Part shown: positions 8,844 through 18,255 of the stretch, one piece after another
Numbering within the stretch: the first letter of the stretch is position 1
Layout: each line of letters starts with the position of its first letter
Assembly (NCBI RefSeq): GCF_014489475.1
Contig: NZ_CP060820.1
Location: 620,001-684,000 of the forward strand
Source of the DNA: Lysobacter terrestris
GTDB taxonomy: Bacteria; Pseudomonadota; Gammaproteobacteria; Xanthomonadales; Xanthomonadaceae
Direction of reading: 5' to 3'
DNA length: 64,000 nucleotides
The notes under the pieces: model-generated
What the model was told of the DNA's origin: nothing
Database searches by the model: none
What the model saw: the letters and a program-made list of their open reading frames with translations, nothing else
Position numbers and translations under genes: made by a program

Positions 8844-10004
8844 TCAGCGCGGGCGGCCGACGCGCAACGCGTCGTCCAGCAGCCCGGCTGCGGTGACTTC
8901 GGCGCCAGCACCGGGGCCCTGGATCACCAGCGGCTGGGTGGCGTAGCGGTCGGACCAGATTGCGACCTTGTTGTCGGTGCCCGCGCCGGCGGCGAGAGGA
9001 TGGTCCGCCGGCAATGCTTCCAGGCCGACGCGCGCGTGGCTGCGCCCGTCCTCACGCGTTTCGAGCCGGGCGACGAAGCGCAGCTTCTCGCCCTTCTTGT
9101 AGGCGCCGGCGAAGCGCTGCCGCAACGGCACATCGAGCGCAGGCAGCGCGGCGTCGACGGCCGCCTTCGACAGCAGGGCGAGCTCACGCGGGACCAGCGA
9201 ATCCACTTCGACATCGTGTGGTTCGATCTCGAAGCCCGCCGCGCGCGCGAGGATCACGGTCTTTCGGCGCACGTCCTCGCCGGACAGGTCGTCGCGCGGG
9301 TCCGGCTCGGTATAGCCGGCATCGCGCGCCTGCCGCACCAGGGCGGAGAACGGGCGCATGCCGTCGTAGTGGTTGAACAGCCACGCGAGCGAGCCCGACA
9401 GGATCCCCGCGAAGGCATGGATGCGATCGCCCCCGGCCTGCAACTCGCGCAGCGAGCGCAGCAACGGCAGGCCCGCGCCGACGGTGGCGCTGTCGCCGTA
9501 CTGCGCACCGGTATCGTGGCAGGCGGCGCGGATCTCGCGCCAGCGCCGCAACGACGTGCCCTGCCCCAGCTTGCAGGCGGTGACGACGTGCACGCCCTGC
9601 GCGAGCCAGCCGGCGTGGCGCGCGGCCACGTCTTCGCTGGCGGTGGCGTCGATCACGATGCCGCCGGTCGTACCGAGCACGGCATCGATGGCGTCGAGCG
9701 AGGACGGTTCCGGCGCGGGCCGGCGCGCGTCGTCGACCGCAACCGGCGCAACTCCCAGCAGGCCTGCTGCCTGGCGCGGGCACAGGCCGGCGGCGTCACG
9801 CACTGCGACGCGCGAATTCGCGACATGCACGAGCTGCAGGCGTTCACCGAGCGCCGTGCCGGACCATGCATCGAGCCGGGCCAGCACCGCCCGCCCGACC
9901 GTACCGGTGCCCAGCAAGGCCACGCGCGTGGCCTCGCTTGCCGTCGCCGCGACTGGCCGCGCAAGCACGCGCGGCGATACGAACGCCTGCGCCGCGACGT
10001 TCAT
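8844..10004 (-). CDS. hom: Homoserine dehydrogenase
   Basis: 386 residues from the ATG at 10004, which overlaps the metB stop as ATGA. An N-terminal Rossmann motif (VALLGTGTVGRAVL, residues 28-41) binds NAD(P). The substrate domain contains GYTEPDPRDDLSGEDVRRK, the homoserine dehydrogenase signature with the catalytic Lys/Asp region. There is no aspartokinase or ACT domain, so this is the short monofunctional form. It reduces aspartate semialdehyde to homoserine. As the last gene of metX-metB-hom, it makes the substrate acylated by MetX, so the operon covers three consecutive steps toward methionine under SAM control. Confidence 0.93.
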   Translation of the reverse strand: MNVAAQAFVSPRVLARPVAATASEATRVALLGTGTVGRAVLARLDAWSGTALGERLQLVHVANSRVAVRDAAGLCPRQAAGLLGVAPVAVDDARRPAPEPSSLDAIDAVLGTTGGIVIDATASEDVAARHAGWLAQGVHVVTACKLGQGTSLRRWREIRAACHDTGAQYGDSATVGAGLPLLRSLRELQAGGDRIHAFAGILSGSLAWLFNHYDGMRPFSALVRQARDAGYTEPDPRDDLSGEDVRRKTVILARAAGFEIEPHDVEVDSLVPRELALLSKAAVDAALPALDVPLRQRFAGAYKKGEKLRFVARLETREDGRSHARVGLEALPADHPLAAGAGTDNKVAIWSDRYATQPLVIQGPGAGAEVTAAGLLDDALRVGRPR

Positions 10005-11212
10005 TTCGCCACGCAACGGGCACCACCGGCCACGGCAGCCGCGCGTTCCAGCGCCGCCTCGATGTCGGCGACCAGGTCGTCGGCGTGTTCGATGCCCACC
10101 GAGAGGCGCAGCAGGCCGTCGCCGATCCCGGCGGCAGCGCGCGCTTCCGGCGCCATCGCCGCGTGGGTCATGGTTGCCGGATGCGCGATCAGGCTTTCCA
10201 CGCCACCGAGCGATTCGGCCAGGGTGAAGCACTGCAGTCCGTCGAGGAAAGCGTGCACCGCGGCGGTGCCGCCGTCGAGTTCGACGCTGAGCATCGCGCC
10301 GAAGCCGTGCTGCTGCTTCGCCGCGATCGCATGGCCGGCGTGGCGCTCCAGCCCCGGGTAATGCAGTGCGGCCACCGCCGGATGCCCGTCGAGCAGGTCG
10401 ACCAGGGCACGCGTGTTCTCCTCGTGCACGCGCAGGCGCGCGTCCAGCGTGCGCAGGCCGCGCAGGGTGAGAAAGCTGTCGAACGGCGAGCCGGTCAGGC
10501 CCAACGCATTCGCCCACCACACCAGCTGCTGGTGCTGTTCGGCGTCCTTCGCCACCACGGCGCCACCGACGACGTCGCTGTGGCCGTTGATGTACTTGGT
10601 GGTCGAATGCAGGACGAAGTCGGCGCCGAACGCGATCGGCTGCTGCAATGCCGGCGACAGGAAAGTGTTGTCGACCACCGCCAGCGCACCGGCCTTGTGC
10701 GCCGCCTCGATGACGAAGCGCAGGTCGGTGATGCGCAGCAGCGGGTTGGACGGCGTTTCGATCCACACCAGCTTCGGCGATTCGCGCAGCGCTTCGGTGA
10801 GCGAACGCGGATCGGTCAGGTCGGCGGTGACCAGTTCGAATGCGCCCTTCTTCGCCAATGCGTTGAACAGGCGCCAGCTGCCGCCGTAGCAGTCGTGCGG
10901 CACGACCAGGCGATCGCCCGGTTGCAGCAGCGCGTTCAACAGCAGCGTGATCGCGCTCATCCCGGTCGAGGTGACCACGCCGCCGGCGCCGCCTTCGAGT
11001 TCCGCGAGCGCTTCGCCCAGCAGGTCGCGCGTCGGGTTGCCGCTGCGCGTGTAGTCGTACTGCCGCTTCTGCCCGAAGCCGGCGAAACTGAAATTGGACG
11101 ACAGCACGATCGGCGGCGTGACCGCGCCGAAGGCGGTGTCGCGGTCGATACCGGCGCGGACCGCACTGGTACAGCGATGGACGGAAACGGGCTTGCGGAA
11201 TGGCGTGCTCAT
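10001..11212 (-). CDS. metB: Cystathionine gamma-synthase / O-acylhomoserine sulfhydrylase, PLP enzyme
   Basis: 403 residues from the ATG at 11212. Both ends are translationally coupled by ATGA overlaps with metX and hom. This is a Cys/Met-metabolism PLP enzyme: the PLP Lys is K206 in LHSTTKYINGHSD, and the phosphate-binding region is TSTGMSAI. It joins O-acylhomoserine with cysteine (MetB) or sulfide (MetZ). The family members are too alike to separate by eye, and MetB is assigned from sequence style and context. PLP-dependent trans-sulfuration in the cytoplasm is certain in outline; the exact thiol donor is not. Confidence 0.9.
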   Translation of the reverse strand: MSTPFRKPVSVHRCTSAVRAGIDRDTAFGAVTPPIVLSSNFSFAGFGQKRQYDYTRSGNPTRDLLGEALAELEGGAGGVVTSTGMSAITLLLNALLQPGDRLVVPHDCYGGSWRLFNALAKKGAFELVTADLTDPRSLTEALRESPKLVWIETPSNPLLRITDLRFVIEAAHKAGALAVVDNTFLSPALQQPIAFGADFVLHSTTKYINGHSDVVGGAVVAKDAEQHQQLVWWANALGLTGSPFDSFLTLRGLRTLDARLRVHEENTRALVDLLDGHPAVAALHYPGLERHAGHAIAAKQQHGFGAMLSVELDGGTAAVHAFLDGLQCFTLAESLGGVESLIAHPATMTHAAMAPEARAAAGIGDGLLRLSVGIEHADDLVADIEAALERAAAVAGGARCVAK

Positions 11213-12297
11213 GCGGCGGCCTCGATGGCGATGGGGGTGTGGGACGTCGCAGCTTCCTGCAGCGCCTGGGTCAGCACGGCCGCGATCGCGGCTTCTTCCT
11301 TTAGGAACGCGTCGTGGCCGTAGCGGGAGCTCAGGACTTCGACGCGGGTGGCGCCACGCAGGCCCTGCGCGAGGGCGAGGCTGTCCTCCACCGGCACCAG
11401 GCGGTCCTGCTCGACGGCCACGACCGTGGTCGGCGTGTCGATGCGCGCGGGTTCGAGCGCCTGCAGGTCGATCGATTCGGACAGGCGCTGGAAGGCCACC
11501 GGCGAGGTGCGCGTGGTGTACAGCGCGCCGCAATGGTCGAGGTAGTCCTCCGCGGCGACGCGCACGCGGCCGTCGACGACCTGCGCCGCCTCGAAGCGGT
11601 CGGCGAATTCTTCCGGCGTGCGGTAGCTGAGGATCGCGAGCTGACGCGCGAGGGCGAGGCCGTGGGTTTCATCGCATTGCAGCGCGCCGAGCGCGACCGC
11701 GCGGCGCTGCAACGCGCGCCACGCGCTGGAGAAGGGATGCGCGCGATGCGCGCCGCTGATGGCGACGAGGCGATCGAGGCGCCCGCCGTGGCGTGCGGCG
11801 AACTGCAGTCCGACCATCGCGCCGTAGGAACAACCGATGAAGGCATGCACGCGTTCGATGTCCAACGCATCGAGCACGGCGGCCACGGCATCGGCCTGGT
11901 CGGCCGGATCGATCACCGCATCGAGGCTGCCGTCGCTGCCGAGCCAGTCGAACGCGACGATGCGGTGCCGGGTCGGGTCCAGCGCACGGCCGCTGCCGAC
12001 CTGCGCTTCCCACCAGCCGGCTTCGGTGAAGGCTGCGCTACTGCCGACATGGCGATGCGCGGAGATGCCACCGGCGACGAACACCGCCGGCAAGCCCGCA
12101 CCGCCCAGCCCTTCGTAACGCAGGGTGACGACGCGCGCGCCGGCATGGCGCAACGGCAGGGAAACGGTGAGTTCGCCGCGGTACGCGCGGATCTCCGGGA
12201 GCACGTCCACTGCAAGCGGCGTCTGGCCGGAGTAGACGGCCGGATGCGGAGCCGGGTCGTTTGCGAACGTGGTGCGGGGGCTGCTGGCGAAGCTCAT
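11209..12297 (-). CDS. metX: Homoserine O-acyltransferase, MetX fold (acetyl- or succinyltransferase)
   Basis: 362 residues from the ATG at 12297; an in-frame TTG at 12315 is a less likely start. This is an alpha/beta hydrolase. The nucleophile Ser157 lies in GCSYGAM, with late acid and base motifs VAVEQDR and YGHDAF and the family GGISAHRH segment near residue 77. It activates homoserine for methionine synthesis. Some MetX-fold enzymes of Xanthomonadaceae are known to use succinyl-CoA, so acetyl versus succinyl is left open. It is the first gene of the operon, with a SAM riboswitch about 100 bp upstream. Confidence 0.92.
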   Translation of the reverse strand: MSFASSPRTTFANDPAPHPAVYSGQTPLAVDVLPEIRAYRGELTVSLPLRHAGARVVTLRYEGLGGAGLPAVFVAGGISAHRHVGSSAAFTEAGWWEAQVGSGRALDPTRHRIVAFDWLGSDGSLDAVIDPADQADAVAAVLDALDIERVHAFIGCSYGAMVGLQFAARHGGRLDRLVAISGAHRAHPFSSAWRALQRRAVALGALQCDETHGLALARQLAILSYRTPEEFADRFEAAQVVDGRVRVAAEDYLDHCGALYTTRTSPVAFQRLSESIDLQALEPARIDTPTTVVAVEQDRLVPVEDSLALAQGLRGATRVEVLSSRYGHDAFLKEEAAIAAVLTQALQEAATSHTPIAIEAAA

Positions 12298-12400
12298 GTC
12301 GGCGATTCCATCCAATGAAGGACCACCGAGTCGTCAGCTGCGCATCGCCCACGACGGGCGACGCCACAACCATCTTCCGGAACTCGGCGCGCGAGCGCGC
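12298..12400 (-). promoter_or_regulatory. Riboswitch expression platform and metX leader
   Basis: About 100 bases between the aptamer and the metX start. On the minus strand a GCGCGC-type self-complementary stretch directly follows the aptamer. Further on, a nine-pair hairpin (12342-12350 with 12356-12364, one G-U pair, five-base loop) stands about 45 bases before the ATG. Neither hairpin is followed by a T-run. The metX ribosome site itself is weak. Sequestration of the translation start is more plausible than termination, but this is inference. Confidence 0.5.
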
Positions 12401-12505
12401 TGGATCCGCAGGAGTTGGCACCTTCCCGCCTGCCGCCGCGATGCGGTGGAAGCGGTAGGTTGCCCCGGCGTCAAAGGGCCTGTCCCTCAGCCGGTCTCGA
12501 TGGAT
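12401..12505 (-). ncRNA. SAM-I (S-box) riboswitch aptamer in the metX leader
   Basis: Read on the minus strand, the segment shows the ordered S-box core: GAGACCGGCTGAGGGACAGG, then CCC, a TGACGCC segment, GGGGCAACC, a variable stem-loop, and GGGAAGGTGCCAACTCCTGC. These match the P2/kink-turn, J3/4 and P4 consensus blocks of the SAM-I class. It binds S-adenosylmethionine and lowers expression of the downstream genes, here metX-metB-hom. The boundaries are approximate. The P1 helix looks short by eye (ATC with GAT). No intrinsic terminator with a U-run follows, so control may be at translation. Confidence 0.93.
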
Positions 12506-12676
12506 GGGCGCAGTCTGCGGTGGGTCGCCGAATTCGTCAATCGCTTTATCGCGATGAAGCGATAGTTATTCCATTTCGTCATGACCGCGGAGGCCCACGG
12601 CCGTGCCCCGGTTTCGCAACCGCCAACGTTTCGACACAATCGCCGGCAGCCGCCTTCCTGCCCGTATCCTGCTCGA

Positions 12677-13771
12677 ATGAATCCACGCCTCCTGACCGCG
12701 GCAGGCCTCGCCGCCCTGCTCGCTGCCTGTGCCACCGCCCCGCGCGAAGCCGCCCCGCCCGTTCCCGTCGTCGCCCCGGAGCCCGTGACCGTCGTGGAGG
12801 CCTACATCTCCGCCGACGTGCCCGCCGAGGAGCTCGACTCGCTCGCCACCTGGCCCACCGAGGACGGCAAGACCTGGCTGATCGCAACCGGCAAGTCGAG
12901 CCACCGGCTGGTGATCTTCGATGCCGACACCGGCGAGCTGCTGCGCACCTTCGGCGAGGAAGGCGCCGGCCCGGGCCAGTTCAAGCGCCCCAACGGCATC
13001 GCCGTGCAGGGCGACTACCTGTTCGTGGTCGAACGCGACAACCACCGCGTGCAACTGCTGTCGCTGCCGGACCTGCACACCATCGGCACCTTCGGCGAGA
13101 AGGAACTGCGCAGCCCGTACGGCATCTGGCTCACCGAAAAGGAGCCGGGCGAGTTCGACGTCTACGTCACCGACAGCTTCATGTACGGCAAGAAGTTCGA
13201 CGTCGTGCCGCCGTTCGCCGAACTGAACCAGCGCGTCCGCCGCTACCGGCTGGCGTTCGACCAGACCGGCGCGCTGCGCGCGCAGTACGCCGGCTCGTTC
13301 GGCGACACCCACGAGGACAGCGCGCTGCGCATGGTCGAATCGATCTGGGGCGATCCGGCGAACGACCGCATGCTGATCGCCGACGAGGACCGCCGCCATC
13401 TCTCCACGCTGCGCGAGTACACCTTCAGCGGGAAGTACACCGGCCGGAGCCTGCCGCAGGACGCCTTCGGCGCCGAGGCCGAGGGCGTGGCGCTGTGGAC
13501 CTGCCCGGACGGCAGCGGTTACTGGATCGCCGTCGACCAGCTGGCGCCGCTGACGATCTTCCACCTGTTCGACCGGGTCACGCTCAAGCCGCTGGGCAGC
13601 TTCCAGGGCGCGAAGACGGCACGCACCGACGGCGTCACCCTGCATGCGGCGGCGATGGCCGGCTTCCCCGGTGGCGCGCTGTTTGCCCAGAGCGACGACA
13701 AGGCCGTCTCCGCCTTCGACCTGCGCGATGTGGCAAGCTCGCTGGGCCTGAAACAGGGTTGCACCGAGTAG
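12677..13771 (+). CDS. Beta-propeller lipoprotein, phytase/NHL-like
   Basis: 364 residues from the ATG at 12677. A lipoprotein signal with lipobox LAAC places the acylated Cys near residue 17, so the mature protein is probably membrane-anchored and extracytoplasmic. The rest repeats propeller-type strands, for example LVIFDADTGELLRTFG and GIAVQGDYLFVVERDNHRVQ. A later stretch (AEGVALWTCPDGSGYWIAVDQ region) resembles beta-propeller phytases. Phytate hydrolysis is possible but I cannot confirm the calcium ligands. It diverges from the met operon and lies five bases before an M23 peptidase gene, a probable partner. Confidence 0.8.
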   Translation: MNPRLLTAAGLAALLAACATAPREAAPPVPVVAPEPVTVVEAYISADVPAEELDSLATWPTEDGKTWLIATGKSSHRLVIFDADTGELLRTFGEEGAGPGQFKRPNGIAVQGDYLFVVERDNHRVQLLSLPDLHTIGTFGEKELRSPYGIWLTEKEPGEFDVYVTDSFMYGKKFDVVPPFAELNQRVRRYRLAFDQTGALRAQYAGSFGDTHEDSALRMVESIWGDPANDRMLIADEDRRHLSTLREYTFSGKYTGRSLPQDAFGAEAEGVALWTCPDGSGYWIAVDQLAPLTIFHLFDRVTLKPLGSFQGAKTARTDGVTLHAAAMAGFPGGALFAQSDDKAVSAFDLRDVASSLGLKQGCTE

Positions 13772-13776
13772 CAAGC

Positions 13777-14700
13777 ATGAGCGTCCTGCGCTGCCGCGCC
13801 GTCGTCCTGGCCACCGTGCTGGCTTGCGGCCTCGCGCCGGGAGTCCACGCCGCCAAGGTCTACAAGTGGACCGACCGCAACGGCGTCACCCACTACGGCG
13901 ACAGCGCGCCGGAAGGCAGCAACCCGGCCGTGAAGGCGGGATCCGTGCAGATCATCCCCGTCGCCGCCGAACCCAGCGCGGTCGCGCGGTTGCGCGTGGA
14001 AGCGAGCGAAGGCCGCTACCTGGCCTTCGCCGACAACAACCTCGCCGGGCCGATCGAAGTGCAGCTGCAGGCGCGCGGCGGCGGCATGCAGAGCGACCCG
14101 CCACTGCCCGCGCGGGCGACGGTGCCGGCGCGCGGAACCACCCTGGTGGCCGTGCTCGACGGCACCCGCGGCGGTGAACTGCTGATGGACAGCCTGCCCG
14201 GCGACCCCAGCGCGCGTCCACGCGACTACGAATACGTGCTGCCGCTGCAGCAGCGCGCCCTGCGCATCGACCAGGGCTTCGGTGGCAGCTTCAGCCACAA
14301 CGACCAGCAGAACCGCTACGCCGTCGACTTCGCGGCCGACATCGGCACGCCGGTGCTGGCCGCGCGCGAAGGCGTGGTGATGCAGGTCGAGAACGATTTC
14401 GCCAAGGCCGGCCTCAACCGCGAGCGCTACGGCGGCCGCGCCAACTTCATCCGCATCCTGCACGACGACGGCACCATGGCGCTGTACGCGCACCTCAAGT
14501 CCGAGGGCGCGATGGTGCGCGTGGGCCAGCGCGTCCGCGCCGGCCAGCAGATCGGGCTGTCCGGCAACACCGGCTTCACCACCGGGCCACACCTGCACTT
14601 CGTGGTCCAGGTGAACCGGGGCATGAAGCTGGAATCGCTGCCGTTCCGCATGCGCGGACCGACGGGCCCATTGCGGATTGCGGGCGGCGCGGGCCACTAG
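13777..14700 (+). CDS. Periplasmic M23-family peptidase with DUF4124 N-terminal domain
   Basis: 307 residues. A signal peptide (residues 1-25) is followed by a DUF4124 motif (KVYKWTDRNGVTHYGDSAPEG), common in Xanthomonadaceae envelope proteins. A C-terminal LytM/M23 metallopeptidase domain follows: the first zinc ligands sit in FSHNDQQNRYAVDFAAD and the last in GPHLHFVVQ. The first motif reads as His-x8-Asp spacing, as in active M23 enzymes. The family cleaves peptidoglycan cross-links or regulates amidases. It starts five bases after the propeller lipoprotein gene, so the two are probably co-expressed. Confidence 0.9.
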   Translation: MSVLRCRAVVLATVLACGLAPGVHAAKVYKWTDRNGVTHYGDSAPEGSNPAVKAGSVQIIPVAAEPSAVARLRVEASEGRYLAFADNNLAGPIEVQLQARGGGMQSDPPLPARATVPARGTTLVAVLDGTRGGELLMDSLPGDPSARPRDYEYVLPLQQRALRIDQGFGGSFSHNDQQNRYAVDFAADIGTPVLAAREGVVMQVENDFAKAGLNRERYGGRANFIRILHDDGTMALYAHLKSEGAMVRVGQRVRAGQQIGLSGNTGFTTGPHLHFVVQVNRGMKLESLPFRMRGPTGPLRIAGGAGH

Positions 14701-14708
14701 CTTTGCTC

Positions 14709-14807
14709 GTCATCCCGGCACAAGCCGGGATCCCGCAGCTGCGGTGCCCTCGACCGTTGAGCGGGTCACCACGGCGAGGGCCGGAGCCCGGCTTGCGCCG
14801 GGGAGAC
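14709..14807. repeat. Dispersed inverted-repeat element, GTCATCCCGG type
   Basis: Two 25-base arms, 14709-14733 and 14783-14807, are inverted copies of each other at 21 of 25 positions, separated by about 50 bases. The left arm begins GTCATCCCGGCACAAGCCGG, and each arm is also partly self-complementary. Related but distinct elements lie at 52656-52734 and 58093-58238. It sits between the M23 peptidase gene and prfC. Confidence 0.8.
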
Positions 14808-14889
14808 AAGCCAGGCAGCTCGATGCTGGCAGCCGCTATAATTCCCGCCCTTCCCCGCTTCCCGACGCGCCGCCCGGCGCGCCGCTGCC

Positions 14890-16494
<1,605 letters not shown>

Positions 16495-16621
16495 GGCAGA
16501 GACTGAAACCGGGCACGAAACCGGAACGGCTTCACACTTTTCCCGCGATGGGCTAGTGTCCGGACACCGCCAAGGGGCCTGGCGGCGTCCGTTCCACGCA
16601 ATCTCACTCAAGGGGAAGGGT

Positions 16622-16861
16622 ATGTTTTGGTTGGGAGTCGCTTTGGGCTTGGTCGGCTGGCTGTGGCTGGTGGTCAACGCATTCCGTTCGAGCCCGCTGT
16701 GGGGCGTCGGTTCGCTGCTGATCAGCCCGATCGCGCTGATCTTCGGCCTGCTGAACTTCGCGGAAAACAAGATCCCGCTGCTGCTCGCCGTGGCCGGCCT
16801 GGTGCTCTATTTCATGGGCGCCGGTGCCGCGATGCAGGACGCGATGAGCGTCGCGCAATAG
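16622..16861 (+). CDS. Small integral membrane protein of unknown function
   Basis: 79 residues with a strong ribosome site (GGGGAAGGG) ending just before the ATG at 16622. Three hydrophobic stretches (about residues 2-17, 24-41 and 47-65) leave almost no soluble part. I do not recognise the family. It ends at an intrinsic terminator, which argues for a real short gene. The 127 bp upstream contain TTCACA and TAGTGT separated by 17 bases, a weak candidate promoter. Confidence 0.75.
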   Translation: MFWLGVALGLVGWLWLVVNAFRSSPLWGVGSLLISPIALIFGLLNFAENKIPLLLAVAGLVLYFMGAGAAMQDAMSVAQ

Positions 16862-16887
16862 CTGCTTCTGCAACGGATGCAGAAAGA

Positions 16888-16915
16888 AAACGCCCGGCCA
16901 AAGCCGGGCGTTTTT
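16888..16915. terminator. Bidirectional intrinsic terminator
   Basis: A GC-rich stem of at least seven pairs (16892-16898 with 16903-16909, loop CAAA) has TTTTT on the plus side and AAAA on the other, so it can work on both strands. It lies exactly between the ends of the convergent small membrane protein gene and the minus-strand oxygenase gene. Confidence 0.92.
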
Positions 16916-17532
16916 CATTTCATCGCCGCCAACCACGCGGGCTCTGGCTGGTCGGGATCGTAGTACTCGAAGATGAGGTGGATGCGATCGGTCGGCCCGG
17001 CATTCTCGACCGCATGCACGGCCATGTTGCTGACCTCGACCGCCTCGCCTTCGGGGAAGTGGTAGCCGACGCCGTCGATGAAGAAAGTGACCTGGTCATT
17101 GGTCAGCAGCGGCACGTGGATCTTGTGCGGCCACTTCGCCGCGGGATTCATGTCGCGGTGCGGCTTGATCACGCCACCGGGCGCCATCCGCGCCAGCATC
17201 ACCCGCGGAAACACCCCGCGCGCATAACCGTAATCACGCGTCGCCTGCGCGAGCACCGGCTCCAGCAGCGGCTGCCATTGCGCCCACAGCGGGCGGTCGT
17301 AGGACTGGCGCCAGTCGCGGAAGTTGCTGACGAAGCGGAAGACGATGTGGCGGGTGCGATCCAGCGCCTCGAAACGGTTGGGCTTGTCGGCATTCTCGGC
17401 ATCCCACTGCGCTTCCGGGATGGCGAGGACCGCCTCGCGCAGGCGCGCGATGTCGATCGCGCCCAGCTGGCGTGCCGAGGTGGTCTTGCGCGGGTTGGGC
17501 TGGATGTCCAAGCCGGGGCTGGTCGCTTGCAT
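16915..17532 (-). CDS. Aspartyl/asparaginyl beta-hydroxylase-like Fe(II)/2OG oxygenase
   Basis: 205 residues. The central region reads GVIKPHRDMNPAAKWPHKIHVPL, with His125 and Asp127 as likely metal ligands. His173 is in SNMAVHAVENAG and a 2-oxoglutarate-binding Arg is near residue 183 (DRIHLIFEYYD). This layout fits the Asp_Arg_Hydrox family, which hydroxylates Asp/Asn side chains or small molecules. There is no signal peptide, so it is presumably cytoplasmic. The sulfotransferase gene ends five bases upstream on the same strand, so the two are almost certainly co-transcribed, sulfotransferase first. The substrate is unknown. Confidence 0.87.
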   Translation of the reverse strand: MQATSPGLDIQPNPRKTTSARQLGAIDIARLREAVLAIPEAQWDAENADKPNRFEALDRTRHIVFRFVSNFRDWRQSYDRPLWAQWQPLLEPVLAQATRDYGYARGVFPRVMLARMAPGGVIKPHRDMNPAAKWPHKIHVPLLTNDQVTFFIDGVGYHFPEGEAVEVSNMAVHAVENAGPTDRIHLIFEYYDPDQPEPAWLAAMK

Positions 17533-17537
17533 GGCCT

Positions 17538-18161
17538 TCAGAACTGGTAACCGAACAGGTCCAGATCGCGGCCGTACAGCTCGGTGACGCCGTCGATCAA
17601 CTCCTGGTCATAGTAGTCCCGATAACTCCCCCGCCGCGAGCTGTTCACCTGGTCCAGCGGCCGGGACGGGATGCCCAGGCGCGCGCAGATGGCGTCGTAG
17701 GACGTCTGCATGTCCTCGACCCGCCCGACCATGTCGGCCAGCATCCGCCCTTCGTCGTCGGTCACGAACGTGTGCTGCGGCACGAAGAGGATGTGCTGCA
17801 GCGGCCGCACCTGGAACAGGATGTGCCGCATCACCCCCTGCGGGTCGCGCCCAAACGCGTCGTTCGCGCGGGTCATGAAGGCGCAATAGGAGACGAAGCG
17901 GTCGAACGGATTACGGACGAAGGCGAACTTCAGGTAGCCGGCGAACGCTTCCTCGCCCATGTACGGGCGGATCTGCTGCAGGGTGATGTGCCCGTGCTTG
18001 ATCGCGGCCAGTTCCTCGAACGGGAAGCGCTTGTTGACGAACAAGCCGACCTGCTCGAGGTCCTCCGCGCTCATGTGTTCGCGCAGGGCCTGTCGCACCG
18101 AATGGGTCCCGGTCTTCGGAATGGCGGCGAAGACGAAACGGTGCTGGTGCGAAATGATCAT
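17538..18161 (-). CDS. Sulfotransferase family 2-like protein
   Basis: 207 residues from the ATG at 18161. The 5'-phosphosulfate loop for PAPS is AAIPKTGTHSVRQ (residues ~12-24), and the 3'-phosphate motif is RNPFDRFVSYC (~88-98). Both are in the order of the Sulfotransfer_2 family, which moves sulfate from PAPS to hydroxyls of glycans, lipids or other acceptors. It lacks TPRs and a signal peptide. The hydroxylase gene follows after five bases. This pairing echoes the oxygenase/TPR-sulfotransferase set 10 kb away. The acceptor is unknown. Confidence 0.87.
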   Translation of the reverse strand: MIISHQHRFVFAAIPKTGTHSVRQALREHMSAEDLEQVGLFVNKRFPFEELAAIKHGHITLQQIRPYMGEEAFAGYLKFAFVRNPFDRFVSYCAFMTRANDAFGRDPQGVMRHILFQVRPLQHILFVPQHTFVTDDEGRMLADMVGRVEDMQTSYDAICARLGIPSRPLDQVNSSRRGSYRDYYDQELIDGVTELYGRDLDLFGYQF

Positions 18162-18255
18162 GCGGCAGGCTGCGGGAAAGGGAGACCGGATGATACGGTG
18201 GGGCTTGGTCCGGGCGAAGAGCATTTGCTCCAGGCGGCGGACCGATGCTCGGACG

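Noticed and set aside
12038-12421. Minus-strand frame running through the metX leader, possible leader peptide
   Set aside because: Not Met-rich, runs deep into metX in another frame, and the riboswitch already explains regulation.
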